DNA from: Palsa-870 sp039935415
Lineage (GTDB): Bacteria; Chloroflexota; Dormibacteria; Dormibacterales; Dormibacteraceae
Direction of reading: 5' to 3'
DNA: 64,000 nt
Assembly (NCBI GenBank): GCA_039935415.1
Contig: JBDTKH010000014.1
Location: forward strand, 62,001 to 126,000
The notes below the pieces were generated by a model. It did not search any database. It was not told the origin of the DNA and worked only from the letters and a program-made list of their open reading frames with translations. Shown in pieces: positions 25,981-35,184 of the stretch; the stretch's first letter is position 1, and every line of letters begins with the position of its first letter. The position numbers and the translations under genes were made by a program.

Positions 25981-26658
25981 GTGAGGATCCTCGTTGTTGA
26001 GGATGACGATCGGGTGGCGGCCAATGTCCTGACTGGCCTTGAACGGGTAGGGTTCCAGGTCGATGTCGCCCGAGACGGCAATGAAGCATTGTCGGCGGCT
26101 CGGGCAATCGATTACGACGCCATGGTCCTTGATGTGATGCTTCCGGGCTTGGATGGAATCGCAGTCAGCAAGAGGCTGCGGGAGGCCGGAAAGGGGACCC
26201 CGATTCTGATGTTGACCGCTTTAGACGAGGTCGAGGAACGCGTCGCCGGGCTGGATGCCGGGGCAGACGACTACCTTTCTAAGCCCTTTGCGATGGCCGA
26301 GCTGGTGGCACGAGTCAAGGCCCTGGTGCGACGCCAGCTCCCCGGTCGTATCAGCCATATCGAAGCCGGCCCATTGGTGCTTGATACTGGCGCCCACACC
26401 CTCCGCGCGGATCGGGCTTTGGTGCCCTTGACCGCCAAGGAATACGCCATCCTCGAATTCCTGATGATCAACCGCGGTCAGCTCGTCAGCCGATTGCAGG
26501 TGCTCGACCACGTTTGGGGCTTCGAGTTTGACGGCGGCGACAACCTGGTCGAGGTTCTGATTGGCAGAATCCGGCGCAAGCTCCGCGAAGCGGGCGCGGG
26601 GCAACCTGTGACGACAGTCCGCGGAGCTGGGTACCGGTTCGAGAATGAGGCGAATTAG
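25981..26658 (+). CDS. OmpR/PhoB-family response regulator
   Basis: A 225-residue regulator. The receiver domain has acidic residues VVEDDD, the phosphoacceptor Asp51 (VLDVMLPGLDG), Thr79 and Lys101 (SKPF). The C-terminal winged-helix DNA-binding domain has LTAKEYAILEFLMINRGQLVSR and the closing TVRGAGYRF. It starts with GTG 9 bases after otsB and overlaps its cognate kinase gene by 14 bases. Targets are unknown; the linked otsB, stress-protein and TreT genes are candidates. Confidence 0.95.
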   Translation: MRILVVEDDDRVAANVLTGLERVGFQVDVARDGNEALSAARAIDYDAMVLDVMLPGLDGIAVSKRLREAGKGTPILMLTALDEVEERVAGLDAGADDYLSKPFAMAELVARVKALVRRQLPGRISHIEAGPLVLDTGAHTLRADRALVPLTAKEYAILEFLMINRGQLVSRLQVLDHVWGFEFDGGDNLVEVLIGRIRRKLREAGAGQPVTTVRGAGYRFENEAN

Positions 26659-28066
26659 ACTCACGACTACTCGCGCCCGCCTGACGCTGCTTTCGATCGG
26701 GCTCCTCGCCATCGCCGCCCTGGTGGCCGACGGCGGACTCTACTCCGTAGCCGTGATCTCGGCCGCCAACGCATCAGACGCGGCCCTCAAGCGGCAGGCA
26801 GACCTGATCAGTCAGGGGCTACGCCTCACCGACCAGGGGGCGACCTATCTTGGAGGCGGACTCCCAACCCAGGCCGACGATGGCCTTGCCACGGATGTTT
26901 CGGTGGTTGGTGACCTGGGCCTGGTCACGAGCACCCCAGACAATCCGTTGCGGCCGGCCACACTGGAAGCACTGGCTGCACCGGTGCTCAAGACCGGCCG
27001 ATCGATCTGGGTCGATATTTCCGACGCCACTCACGTTCAGCGCCGCGTGTACGCGATCCACGTGCGATCGGTGAATCCGCCTGTGGCGCTCATCGTTGAG
27101 CGTTCGGTGGAAACACAGAACGCCTCGTTGGGCTGGATCCGCTGGCTGCTGGCCAGCGTGTCATTCCTCTTCGTCGCCCTGGGAGGGTTGGTCGCGTACT
27201 GGCAAGCTGGTCGCATCCTGAGGCCAGTACGTGACATAGCCACCCTGGCACAATCGCTGAGCGAGCACAACCTGCATCGTCGAGTAGATATCGCAGTTCC
27301 AGACGATGAGCTGGGCGAACTCGTGAGGACGTTCAACGCGATGCTGTCCCGGCTTGAAGTCAGCTTCGAGACGATGAGCCGCTTCATCGCAGATGCATCG
27401 CACGAGCTGCGCGGGCCGCTGACCCAGATGCGCAGCGAGATCGAGCTCGCCAGGAGCAAGCCGGGGACCAGAGACGAATTGATTGGCGCATTGGGGGTTG
27501 TCGAGAATGAACTGGCTCATCTGTCGGAGATGGTGGATAAGTTGCTGTTGCTGGCTCGCGCCGACGCCGGAGTGTTGCGGCCGGCTCTCGGAGAACTTGA
27601 CGTGTCTGACTTCGTCCATGAACTGGCGGCCCGATGGTCATCGGCGGCTCGGCATGCTCAAGTCCAGCTAAGCGTCGAGGGCCCCGACTCCGGCGTGGTG
27701 ATGGCTGATCCGACGCTGACCCGTCGGATCCTGGACAACCTGGTTGAGAATGCGATACGTCACTCTCCCGCCCACGGCAAAGTCTGGCTACGGGGAAGGG
27801 AGGATGGCGGTGGCTGGATCTTTGAGGTTGCAGACGAGGGCTCGGGGGTGCCGGCGGCGGAGCGAAGCAGGATCTTCGATCGTTTTGCCCGAGCCGATAA
27901 TGCGAGGACCAGAACGGGCCTGGGTGGGACTGGGTTAGGACTGGCGGTCAGTGCAACGCTGGCAAGGGTTCAGGAGGCCGATCTGGTCCTGGCAGTTGGC
28001 ACCAAAACTGGGGCTGTGTTTCAGCTCAGATTTCCAGCCGCCCGCAACGGTCTAGAGGCCGGGTAG
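26645..28066 (+). CDS. Sensor histidine kinase with HAMP
   Basis: A 473-residue membrane kinase. One helix lies near residues 10-35, then an extracytoplasmic sensor of about 130 residues, a second helix (WLLASVSFLFVALGGLVAYW), and HAMP. HisKA has the H-box ADASHELRGPLTQMRSE. HATPase has NLVENAIRHSPAHG, DEGSGVP and GGTGLGLAV. It overlaps the response regulator gene and is its likely partner. The stimulus is not evident from the sensor region. Confidence 0.95.
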   Translation: MRRIRLTTTRARLTLLSIGLLAIAALVADGGLYSVAVISAANASDAALKRQADLISQGLRLTDQGATYLGGGLPTQADDGLATDVSVVGDLGLVTSTPDNPLRPATLEALAAPVLKTGRSIWVDISDATHVQRRVYAIHVRSVNPPVALIVERSVETQNASLGWIRWLLASVSFLFVALGGLVAYWQAGRILRPVRDIATLAQSLSEHNLHRRVDIAVPDDELGELVRTFNAMLSRLEVSFETMSRFIADASHELRGPLTQMRSEIELARSKPGTRDELIGALGVVENELAHLSEMVDKLLLLARADAGVLRPALGELDVSDFVHELAARWSSAARHAQVQLSVEGPDSGVVMADPTLTRRILDNLVENAIRHSPAHGKVWLRGREDGGGWIFEVADEGSGVPAAERSRIFDRFARADNARTRTGLGGTGLGLAVSATLARVQEADLVLAVGTKTGAVFQLRFPAARNGLEAG

Positions 28067-28127
28067 CCGCGATCCCGGTCGTTTAGCTCACCGTCAGATT
28101 GCCAAGCTAAGTTCGGAAGCCTGCAAA

Positions 28128-29048
28128 ATGGCCACCAACTCCATTAGGACGGCGCGGCTCGAAACCGTTTCGCCGATGCTGCCGGAGCAGCGGCCGCGAC
28201 CTGGGAACCGAGTCCTGGTACCGGTCATACGCGGCCAGTCCGCCGCCTTCCTTCTTAGCATTGGCGACGCCATCGCTGGACACTGTCCTTCGCAGGGGAT
28301 CGTGTTGAGCCTTGTCGAGATTCCGGCCAGGTGGACAGGATTGGTCTCCTCCGCAGTCGTTAGGTCGCGCGAGCTCCTACGGTCGATCGCAGCGAGCGAT
28401 TATGAGGGAGATAACACCTCTGGTGGCAGGCTGGGTGTTCAGTCGCGCTTCACCGCAGATCCAACAGCCAGTATCCATGAGGCTTTACTCGAAACACAAT
28501 GCGACGTGGTGCTGATGGAGTGGCCGGCAATCGGCGCCCGCCGACAACACCGTCTCGCTTCGATCTTGAAGAGCCTGTTGACGGATCCCCAGATCAACCT
28601 GATAGTTGCACGCCCGGATCTCGCTGCTAAAGGTGGCCGTATCCGACCGAGATCGGTCATTGCACCGCTCCGTGGCGGACCCAACGCGTTCCTCGCACTG
28701 AGCGTGGCGGTGGCCCTGGCCTGTGATGCAGGCGCTGAGCTGACGTTGCTTCATGTCTACGACAGCACTCGTCATCCCAAGCACCTCAGGCACGAAGAGG
28801 CTACGTTTCACGAGCTGGTTCGAGCAGCTGAATACGCGCATCCAATCGTCATCGAGCGCGTCGCCCAGGGGCCGGCGGAGGCAGTACTTGGCCTCGCTCG
28901 GGACTACGACGCGGTAGTCATGGGTGCGCATTCGAACCCTCGAGAAACCGGCGCGCTAGTCGGTCCGCTGATGTCAGTGGCGATGAGCCAACTGCCCGGG
29001 ACAGTCATCCTCGCGCGAGCGGCCCGAGGTCAAGTCCAGGCAGTCTGA
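28128..29048 (+). CDS. Tandem universal stress protein
   Basis: A 306-residue protein with two UspA-like halves. The N-terminal half (NRVLVPVIRG; CDVVLMEWPA) lacks a clear ATP-binding loop. The C-terminal half is more typical (AELTLLHVYDS; YDAVVMGAHSN; LPGTVILARA). The end overlaps the start of the TreT-like gene by 1 base, so the two are co-translated. Its place after a two-component system suggests stress regulation. Confidence 0.8.
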   Translation: MATNSIRTARLETVSPMLPEQRPRPGNRVLVPVIRGQSAAFLLSIGDAIAGHCPSQGIVLSLVEIPARWTGLVSSAVVRSRELLRSIAASDYEGDNTSGGRLGVQSRFTADPTASIHEALLETQCDVVLMEWPAIGARRQHRLASILKSLLTDPQINLIVARPDLAAKGGRIRPRSVIAPLRGGPNAFLALSVAVALACDAGAELTLLHVYDSTRHPKHLRHEEATFHELVRAAEYAHPIVIERVAQGPAEAVLGLARDYDAVVMGAHSNPRETGALVGPLMSVAMSQLPGTVILARAARGQVQAV

Positions 29049-30274
29049 TGGTTATGTCGACTGGTCCAGCTACGACACTGGACGCATACGCGAACATCTT
29101 TGGGATGGCGGCCGTGGATAGAGTCCGGGAAGCGGCCGAGCCATTCCAAGGAGCCCGCATCTTGCATCTGTCGCAGACCAGATCCGGGACTCATCACGCG
29201 CGAATGCTGGACGCTGCGGTGCCATTGCTGACAAATCTGGGACTTGATGTGAGCTGGAGGACGCCAGGGCCCATTGACGACGCCATGTCGTGGTCGGATT
29301 CACTGAATCAAGCGATCGACGGCGAGGTGGATGCCTCGTGGCCGCAATTGGCTGACGACTGGCGTCGGTACGCACGACGCCAAGCAGCCATCGTGGATGG
29401 TCGATATGACTATGTGGTCATCCATGACCCACAACTCCTGCCGCTGCGCGGCGAAGCCGGCCGCCTGAGTGCTCGCGCACGGTGGGTCTGGCACTGCCAC
29501 ATGGATATGCGTGATTGCGACGAAGGAGTCGCGCAGCTTTTGACCGATGAGCTGGACGGTTTCGACCTGGTTGCCGTCGAGAATCCAGACTTCGCCGGCA
29601 GCGTCTTCATGCCGGCCCAAACAGTGATTCCGGCGGTTATCGATCCGTTGTCGGGTCGCAACGCACAACTCCCTCCAGGAGTCGTTGACAAAGTCCTGCG
29701 GCGCTTCGATCTCAGAGCGGAGTGTCCACTCGTAGTGGAAGTCTCGCCTTTTGATGGCTGGGACGATCCCAACTGGGCGATCCACACCTATAACGTGGCC
29801 CGTAAGGAGATACCCAACCTCCAAATGGCGCTCGTTGCGACTTCCGCGTCCAGAGAAGACGTTTTCAGTCAGATCGACAAGTCCAGATGCAGCGGCAGCG
29901 TCAGGCTGCTGAGCTCGGGCGAGGCCGGAGACGTTGAAATCAATGCCTTGCAGGGCGCTGCTGTCGTGGCAATGCAAAACGCGGTTCGGAAAGGCTTCTC
30001 GACCTCACTCCTCGAAGCATCGTGGAAGGGACGGCCTGTCCTGGCGTCCGAGGGAGGCGCCATGTCGCACCAGGTCATCGACGGGACAACGGGCTATCTC
30101 TTCGTCAGTTTTGAGGATGCTGCAGAGCGGATCGTCCAGTTCGTGAATGATCGGACTCTATCTGATGCTCTCGGCTTCAACGGGCATCGGTTGGTTCGTG
30201 AGAATCATCTGGTGGTGCGGTGGGTAGAGGCGTATCTGAACCTTCTGGCGCCGGTCGCGCAGACTGGGGGTTGA
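29048..30274 (+). CDS. TreT-like trehalose synthase, GT4 glycosyltransferase
   Basis: A 408-residue GT-B glycosyltransferase resembling trehalose glycosyltransferring synthase (TreT), which joins NDP-glucose and glucose to trehalose. Family-like segments are YVVIHDPQLLPL, WVWHCHMDM, VIPAVIDPLSGRN, and a donor-site region KGFSTSLLEASWKGRPVLAS, followed by GGAMSHQVIDG. Start is ATG 29048, or the ATG two codons later. With otsB in the same region, trehalose handling is the common theme. Substrates are inferred from family only. Confidence 0.78.
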   Translation: MVMSTGPATTLDAYANIFGMAAVDRVREAAEPFQGARILHLSQTRSGTHHARMLDAAVPLLTNLGLDVSWRTPGPIDDAMSWSDSLNQAIDGEVDASWPQLADDWRRYARRQAAIVDGRYDYVVIHDPQLLPLRGEAGRLSARARWVWHCHMDMRDCDEGVAQLLTDELDGFDLVAVENPDFAGSVFMPAQTVIPAVIDPLSGRNAQLPPGVVDKVLRRFDLRAECPLVVEVSPFDGWDDPNWAIHTYNVARKEIPNLQMALVATSASREDVFSQIDKSRCSGSVRLLSSGEAGDVEINALQGAAVVAMQNAVRKGFSTSLLEASWKGRPVLASEGGAMSHQVIDGTTGYLFVSFEDAAERIVQFVNDRTLSDALGFNGHRLVRENHLVVRWVEAYLNLLAPVAQTGG

Positions 30275-30462
30275 GTCCTGCCGATTCCGCGTCGATGAAC
30301 GGCACCGGCATGGTGCCCGGAACCGGCCGTCAGGAGTCATTCTCCGCCTACGCGGCGGCAGGTAGGCGCATCCTCAGACCGCGTGGTGGTGGAACGCGCC
30401 GGCCGGCTTCCCTTCAGGATCCGCTACGCCCAGACGGAGGCCGCCATGTACGACAAGTCCGA
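30275..30462. other. Short intergenic gap
   Basis: About 190 bases between convergent treT-like and lgt genes. Small frames exist but none looks like a protein family; no clear hairpin with a T-run is visible. Confidence 0.35.
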
Positions 30463-31305
30463 TTACGAACCGATCGCTTCGCGCCTTTCTGGAGTTGAAT
30501 TTCCAGTGTTCGCGTGTGCGCGGCGGATCAGGATCGGCACGGCAACGACCGCGATCAACACCATGAGCGCAGATGCGAGCTGCGCCTGGCGCAGCCCGAG
30601 GAAGACGGACGGGTCAGTGCGCAGGAAGCTGAGGAAGAAACGCCCGGCGGCGTACAGGCCCAGGTAGACCAGGCCGACGACCCCGTCCGGCAGCCTGGCC
30701 TTGAGCTTCTGGTGGAAGGGCAGGATGGCGGCCAGAAGCGCGAGCGTGAGGATCATCTCGTAGGCGACTTCGGGATGCACGACCCTGCCGGGCTCGCCGA
30801 GCGTCGCCGGGTTCACGTACTCCACACCCCACGGCAGGTTGGTCGGCGTGCCGTGGTGTTCGCCGTTCACGACGTCGCCGATGCGGCCGATCGCGAGGCC
30901 GATCATGGCGGCCGCGCCGCCGGCGTCGATGATCTTCCAGAAGGAGATGTGCGCACGACGCGACCACACGTAAGCGCCGATGATCGCGCCGAACAGCCCG
31001 CCCCACTGGCTGATGCCGCCCTCGGTGAGGGCGAAGACGCGCAGCAGCTGGCCACCGGCGAAGAGCTTGAAGTTCTCCCACACGTACAGCAGGCGCGCGC
31101 CGATGAGCCCGATCACCACCATCCACGCGACTCCGTCGGCGCCGCGGCGCACGTCGACCCCGTCCTTCTCCAGCAGCCACAGTCCGAGTCGCGCCCCCGC
31201 CAGGATCCCGAGCACCGCGAACACGCCGTGCCACGTGATCAGGAACGGGCCGATCCGGAAAAGGTTCGGGTTGAGGTCGATGACGATGGTGAGCAGGAGC
31301 TTCAT
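30463..31305 (-). CDS. lgt: Prolipoprotein diacylglyceryl transferase
   Basis: Transfers diacylglycerol from phosphatidylglycerol to the lipobox Cys of prolipoproteins at the membrane. The 280-residue polytopic protein has WHGVFAVLGILAGARLG, the signature GRIGDVVNGEHHGTPTNLPWG, and HPEVAYEMI. The ATG at 31305 overlaps the gltX stop as ATGA, so it is translated as the second gene of a gltX-lgt unit. Confidence 0.95.
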   Translation of the reverse strand: MKLLLTIVIDLNPNLFRIGPFLITWHGVFAVLGILAGARLGLWLLEKDGVDVRRGADGVAWMVVIGLIGARLLYVWENFKLFAGGQLLRVFALTEGGISQWGGLFGAIIGAYVWSRRAHISFWKIIDAGGAAAMIGLAIGRIGDVVNGEHHGTPTNLPWGVEYVNPATLGEPGRVVHPEVAYEMILTLALLAAILPFHQKLKARLPDGVVGLVYLGLYAAGRFFLSFLRTDPSVFLGLRQAQLASALMVLIAVVAVPILIRRAHANTGNSTPERREAIGS

Positions 31306-32696
31306 GCGGGCACCCCTGCGGCGCGCTCGAGGCGCGCCAGCGCGACGTCCCTCGGCAGCAGCGCCAGCGTGTAATGGATGGGCAGCGAGACTTTCTTGCC
31401 GGTGAGCGCATCGCGCAGCGGCGTGTAGAACTTGCCTTTGCCGACTCCGGACCTCTCGACGGCCGATTCCAGCGCAGCCTCGATCGCCTGCGGTTGCCAC
31501 GCCACCTCTTTCAAGACCTCGGCCGCTGATTTGACCCTCGCCGCGGTGGCCGGGTCAAGGGCCGGTGGTGAGGGATCCGTCCACAGGTAGTCGAGGTAGT
31601 CGACGCTTTCCCGCAAGGTGCGCAATCGCGTCTTGAGCGCAGGGACCGCGCGCTCGACGATCGCTGCATCGAGCTGGGGGAGAAGGGGCCGCAGCCGGCG
31701 CGCCAGCTCCGCGTCGTCGAGAGCGCGGATGTACTCGGCGTTGATCCAGTTGAGCTTCTCCCAGTCGAACCTCGCGCCGCCGTGCTGGACACGATCGAAA
31801 GAGAACACGCGCACGAGCTCGTCAACCGAAAAGATCTCCTGCGAGGTGCCCGGGTTCCAGCCCAGCAGTGCCAGGTAGTTGACGAGGGCCTCGGGCAGGT
31901 AACCCTGCTCTCTGAAAAGCGCCAGGTTCGCCTCGGGGTGCTTGCGCTTGGACAGCTTGGTGCCGTCCGCGGCCAGGATCAGCGGCATGTGCGCGTAAGC
32001 GATCGGGCGTTCGTAGCCGAGCGCGTCGACCAGCATCAGCTGGTAGGGCGTGTTGGATAGGTGCTCCTCGCCCCGGATGACATGGGTGATCTTCATCTCC
32101 GCGTCGTCGACCGGGCTTGCGAACTGATAGGTCGGGTAGCCGTCCGACTTCATGATGATGAAGTCGCCGATCAGGTCGGCGTCGAACCGCACCGCGCCGC
32201 GGATCATGTCGCTGAACGCGATCTCTCCGCCCGGGACCTCGAACCGCACGGTGAACTCCGTGCGTCCCTGCGGTGGGTCGATCAAGCAGCGCCGCGAGTA
32301 TTTGTACGGGCGCTTCTCGGCCTGGGCCTGCTTTCGCTCGGCTTCCAACTCTTCGCGCGTGCAGTAACAGCGATAGGCCTTGCCCGCCTCGAGCAGGCGC
32401 GCGGCGTGCTGCTTGTAGAGGTCCAGGCGCTCGGACTGGCGGTACGGCGCGTCGGGGCCGCCCTTCTCGGGTCCTTCATCCCAATCCAGGCCCAGCCAGC
32501 GCAGGCTCTCGTAGATCAGGGCCTCGTATTCGGGCCGGTTGCGCTCCGCATCCGTGTCGTCGATACGCAGCACGAAGGTGCCGCCGCGCCGGCGGACGAA
32601 CAGGACGTTGTACAGGGCGGTGCTGGCCGTACCCAGGTGAGCGAAGCCGGTGGGGCTGGGCGCGATGCGCACCCTGACCTTTGAGTCGTCGGGCAC
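31302..32696 (-). CDS. gltX: Glutamyl-tRNA synthetase
   Basis: Charges tRNA-Glu (possibly also tRNA-Gln). The 464-residue class I synthetase has the HIGH-type motif PSPTGFAHLGT and the KMSKS-type motif KLSKRKH. The CYCTREELE stretch has zinc-ligand-like cysteines. The GTG at 32696 is preferred over the ATG at 32702 because TAGCAT lies 6 bases before it and directly abuts the ATG. It is divergent from the S51 peptidase-like gene, with overlapping -10 boxes. Confidence 0.96.
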   Translation of the reverse strand: MPDDSKVRVRIAPSPTGFAHLGTASTALYNVLFVRRRGGTFVLRIDDTDAERNRPEYEALIYESLRWLGLDWDEGPEKGGPDAPYRQSERLDLYKQHAARLLEAGKAYRCYCTREELEAERKQAQAEKRPYKYSRRCLIDPPQGRTEFTVRFEVPGGEIAFSDMIRGAVRFDADLIGDFIIMKSDGYPTYQFASPVDDAEMKITHVIRGEEHLSNTPYQLMLVDALGYERPIAYAHMPLILAADGTKLSKRKHPEANLALFREQGYLPEALVNYLALLGWNPGTSQEIFSVDELVRVFSFDRVQHGGARFDWEKLNWINAEYIRALDDAELARRLRPLLPQLDAAIVERAVPALKTRLRTLRESVDYLDYLWTDPSPPALDPATAARVKSAAEVLKEVAWQPQAIEAALESAVERSGVGKGKFYTPLRDALTGKKVSLPIHYTLALLPRDVALARLERAAGVPA

Positions 32697-32701
32697 GGCC
32701 A

Positions 32702-32708
32702 TATGCTA
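32702..32708. promoter_or_regulatory. Overlapping divergent -10 boxes for gltX and S51 gene
   Basis: The 7-base TATGCTA reads TATGCT on the plus strand, 7 bases before ATG 32715, and TAGCAT on the minus strand, 6 bases before GTG 32696. One sequence can thus serve two leaderless promoters in opposite directions, making their use mutually exclusive at any moment. Confidence 0.5.
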
Positions 32709-32714
32709 CGGATC

Positions 32715-33437
32715 ATGGCCGGACTGCTCGCGCTCGTCGGTGGTGACGAGTTCAAAACCGGCAATGAAGAGCAGGACCGGATGCTCGCCTCCGCCGCCCG
32801 GCCCGGACCCTGCTACGTCGTGCCGACCGCGGCCGCGCGCCAGCACCCGCAGGAGTCGGTGGCTCACGCGACGGGTTGGTTCAAGCGATTCGGCGTGGAG
32901 CTGGAAGAGCTGCCGGTCCTCAACCGAACCGGCGCCAACTCGAAGGCGCTGGCCGAACAAGCGCGAGGTGGCGGTTTCTTCTACCTGGTCGGCGGTGATC
33001 CTGGCCTTGTCGTGCAGGTGCTGAAGTCATCTCGGGTGTGGGCGGCGATCTTCGATGCCTGGCGCGACGGCGCGGCCCTGGCCGGCTCGTCGGCCGGCGC
33101 GATGGCGCTGTGCAGCCATACGCTGATCCGCGCCACGTGGCCGAACCGGTTCAACAGGCGCCCCGCCGACGCACTGGGCGTCGTCCCCGACACGGCAGTG
33201 CTTCCTCATTACGACACATTCGGCGAGAAATGGATCGAGTCGGCGCAAAGAGAGCTGCCGGGCACGACGCTGCTAGGCATCGACGAGCGCAGCGCCGCGT
33301 TGTGGAGCGAGGGCGGGTGGCGGGTCGCCGGGCCTGGTGCCATCACCGTGATCAAAGGCGACAGGGTCGACCGCTTTGCGACGGGCGAGAAGATCTTGGG
33401 CCTGCCCGCGCCCGTCAGTATGCTTCCGAGCCAGTGA
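32715..33437 (+). CDS. Peptidase S51 / cyanophycinase-like protein
   Basis: A 240-residue protein of the S51 (dipeptidase E/cyanophycinase) class I glutamine-amidotransferase-like fold. The nucleophile elbow is GSSAGAMAL, with GGFFYLVGGDPG just before it, and ERSAALW and GPGAITVI later. The ATG at 32715 is chosen from the -10 box TATGCT 7 bases upstream. It may cleave Asp-containing dipeptides or cyanophycin-like polymers; no cyanophycin synthetase is in the window. Confidence 0.85.
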   Translation: MAGLLALVGGDEFKTGNEEQDRMLASAARPGPCYVVPTAAARQHPQESVAHATGWFKRFGVELEELPVLNRTGANSKALAEQARGGGFFYLVGGDPGLVVQVLKSSRVWAAIFDAWRDGAALAGSSAGAMALCSHTLIRATWPNRFNRRPADALGVVPDTAVLPHYDTFGEKWIESAQRELPGTTLLGIDERSAALWSEGGWRVAGPGAITVIKGDRVDRFATGEKILGLPAPVSMLPSQ

Positions 33438-33442
33438 CCGCG

Positions 33443-34339
33443 ATGGGAAGCCGCCCGCCAAAAGCGATGCATTCCGGGTTTGTCAAGATCGGCTCGCTGC
33501 GGGTGCACCACACGCACGGTGGCCACGGCTCGCCCGTGGTTTTCATCCATGGCCTGGGGTCGTCCGGCTACATGGAGTGGCGCTTCAATCTCGAGACCAC
33601 GGCACGGCGGCACCGGGTGTTCGCGCCCGACCTTCCAGGCTACGGACGCACGGAGAAGCCACAAGCCCGCTACTCCATCCCTTACTTTGCGCGGTTCGCC
33701 GAGCGGTATATGGACGATCGCGGCCTGCGCTCAGCCGCCGTCGTTGGCGCGTCGCTCGGCGGACGGATCGCATTGGAGCTCGCTCTCGAACAGCCCCGGC
33801 TCGTGCGCAAGCTGGTGCTCGTCAACACACTGGGTCTCGGCAGGCCAAGACCCCAGATGGCCCAGATGGCGTATGGACTGGTGACTATCCCGCGCGTCGG
33901 CGAGGCCCTGATGAGGTTCACGCGCGACGCGCTCGGCTGGGCGTCACCAAGTGTGATCCGCCGCGTGGTCGGCCGGTACGCCGGCTCCACGTCAGACCTT
34001 GCGAGGACGCTGGACGATGCCTATCTCGGCGACCTTCGGGAGCTCTACGAGGCGGATGGTTTCCACAACGCGTACCTCTCCACCGTCAGGTCGTTGATCC
34101 GCCCCGGCGCGCTGTTTGGTGGACATCACGACGTGACGGGGCGCCTGAATGAGCTGAAGATTCCGGTGCAGCTCATCTGGGGCGCGAACGATCCGCTGTT
34201 TCCCGTCGCTCATGCCACGCGCGCCCACTCGCTGATCGATCGTTCACAGCTCGCCGTGATCGAAGGGGCGGGTCACACGCCCCAGGCCGAAAGGCCGGAG
34301 GAGTTCAACCGCGTCCTCCACCGATTCCTCGACTCCTGA
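33443..34339 (+). CDS. Alpha/beta hydrolase
   Basis: A 298-residue alpha/beta-hydrolase fold enzyme. The oxyanion motif VFIHGLGSSGYMEW, nucleophile elbow GASLGG, acid region WGANDPLFP and catalytic His in GAGHTPQAERPEEF complete the triad. It starts 5 bases after the S51 gene stop. Similar enzymes cleave C-C or ester bonds; the substrate is unknown. Confidence 0.9.
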   Translation: MGSRPPKAMHSGFVKIGSLRVHHTHGGHGSPVVFIHGLGSSGYMEWRFNLETTARRHRVFAPDLPGYGRTEKPQARYSIPYFARFAERYMDDRGLRSAAVVGASLGGRIALELALEQPRLVRKLVLVNTLGLGRPRPQMAQMAYGLVTIPRVGEALMRFTRDALGWASPSVIRRVVGRYAGSTSDLARTLDDAYLGDLRELYEADGFHNAYLSTVRSLIRPGALFGGHHDVTGRLNELKIPVQLIWGANDPLFPVAHATRAHSLIDRSQLAVIEGAGHTPQAERPEEFNRVLHRFLDS

Positions 34340-34451
34340 GCCCCGCGCCGAGAAGCGCTACACAAGTCCCGAGTACCGGGAGCTTGTCGACGGCCCGTTC
34401 GATTCACTCGTCCACGCCGACCCTCTCCACCCGCACCGCCTCTACCGCGTC

Positions 34452-35042
34452 GTGCGCCGCGTCGTCTGGTGGGCCGTCCGCGTGCTGTTCCGCGTCACCG
34501 TGACCGGGCTGGAGAACATCCCGAAGCCGCCGTACATCATCGCCGCCAACCACCAGGCCTGGTTCGACCCGGCGTTCATCATCCCGTTCTTCCCGGACGC
34601 GCCGGTGATCTACACGATGGCGAAACGCGAGACCGTGTTCAACCGGGCCTGGAAGCGCCGCCTCCTTCCACTGATCGGGGTGTTCCCGATCTCTCCCAAT
34701 CGCGGCCAGCTTGACGAAGCCGGGCTGCGAACCGTCTACCAGGTGCTGGAGCGTGGCGGAGTGGTGCTGATGTTCCCCGAGGGCCGCTACTCGCGCGGGC
34801 GGGCGCTGCGCCCGCTGAAAGACGGGATCGGTTACTTCGCCCTGAACGCCGGCGTCCCGATCAGCCCGGTGTCGGTTCGAGGGACCGACGTGCTTCGCCC
34901 GTTCAGCCGGATCGACGTCTCCATCGGGTCACCGATCCTGCCCGATCTACCCGCGTGGTGGGGGCTCAGCAGCCGGGTGTCGAAGATCGTGGACAACGTC
35001 CGCCAGGCCTTGTCGCAAGGCCTCCGCCGCCGCCGCGCTTAG
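34452..35042 (+). CDS. 1-acyl-sn-glycerol-3-phosphate acyltransferase (PlsC family)
   Basis: Adds the second acyl chain to lysophosphatidic acid at the membrane. The 196-residue core has the acyltransferase motifs NHQAWFDP (HX4D), FPISPNRG and FPEGRYSRG. The GTG at 34452 is the only usual start codon, yet the frame is open upstream to 34260 and sequence from about 34332 looks coding (RYTSPEYRELVDGPFDS). The true N-terminus may lie there with an unusual start codon. It follows the hydrolase closely. Confidence 0.88.
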   Translation: MRRVVWWAVRVLFRVTVTGLENIPKPPYIIAANHQAWFDPAFIIPFFPDAPVIYTMAKRETVFNRAWKRRLLPLIGVFPISPNRGQLDEAGLRTVYQVLERGGVVLMFPEGRYSRGRALRPLKDGIGYFALNAGVPISPVSVRGTDVLRPFSRIDVSIGSPILPDLPAWWGLSSRVSKIVDNVRQALSQGLRRRRA

Positions 35043-35052
35043 ATAAGTAAAC

Positions 35053-35174
35053 AGGTCGCACTCAGGCCGGATTTACTCCGGCCGTCCCCCGGCGACCACC
35101 TGCCGGGCGCCTCCTCGCATCGCGCTCACTCGGAGGGGGTACCACGGGGGAGGCCTGCCTCACCCGTGCTTTAA
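35053..35174 (+). repeat. Two-hairpin intergenic repeat, copy A
   Basis: Hairpin 1 at 35065-35083 is GGCCGGA, loop TTTAC, TCCGGCC. Hairpin 2 near 35146-35165 is a diverged GGGGGAGGC/GCCTCACCC stem, followed by GTGCTTTAA. Layout and orientation match copies B and D, with hairpin 2 carrying different but paired bases. It lies between plsC-like and SDR genes. Confidence 0.7.
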
Positions 35175-35184
35175 TCCTTCAGCT

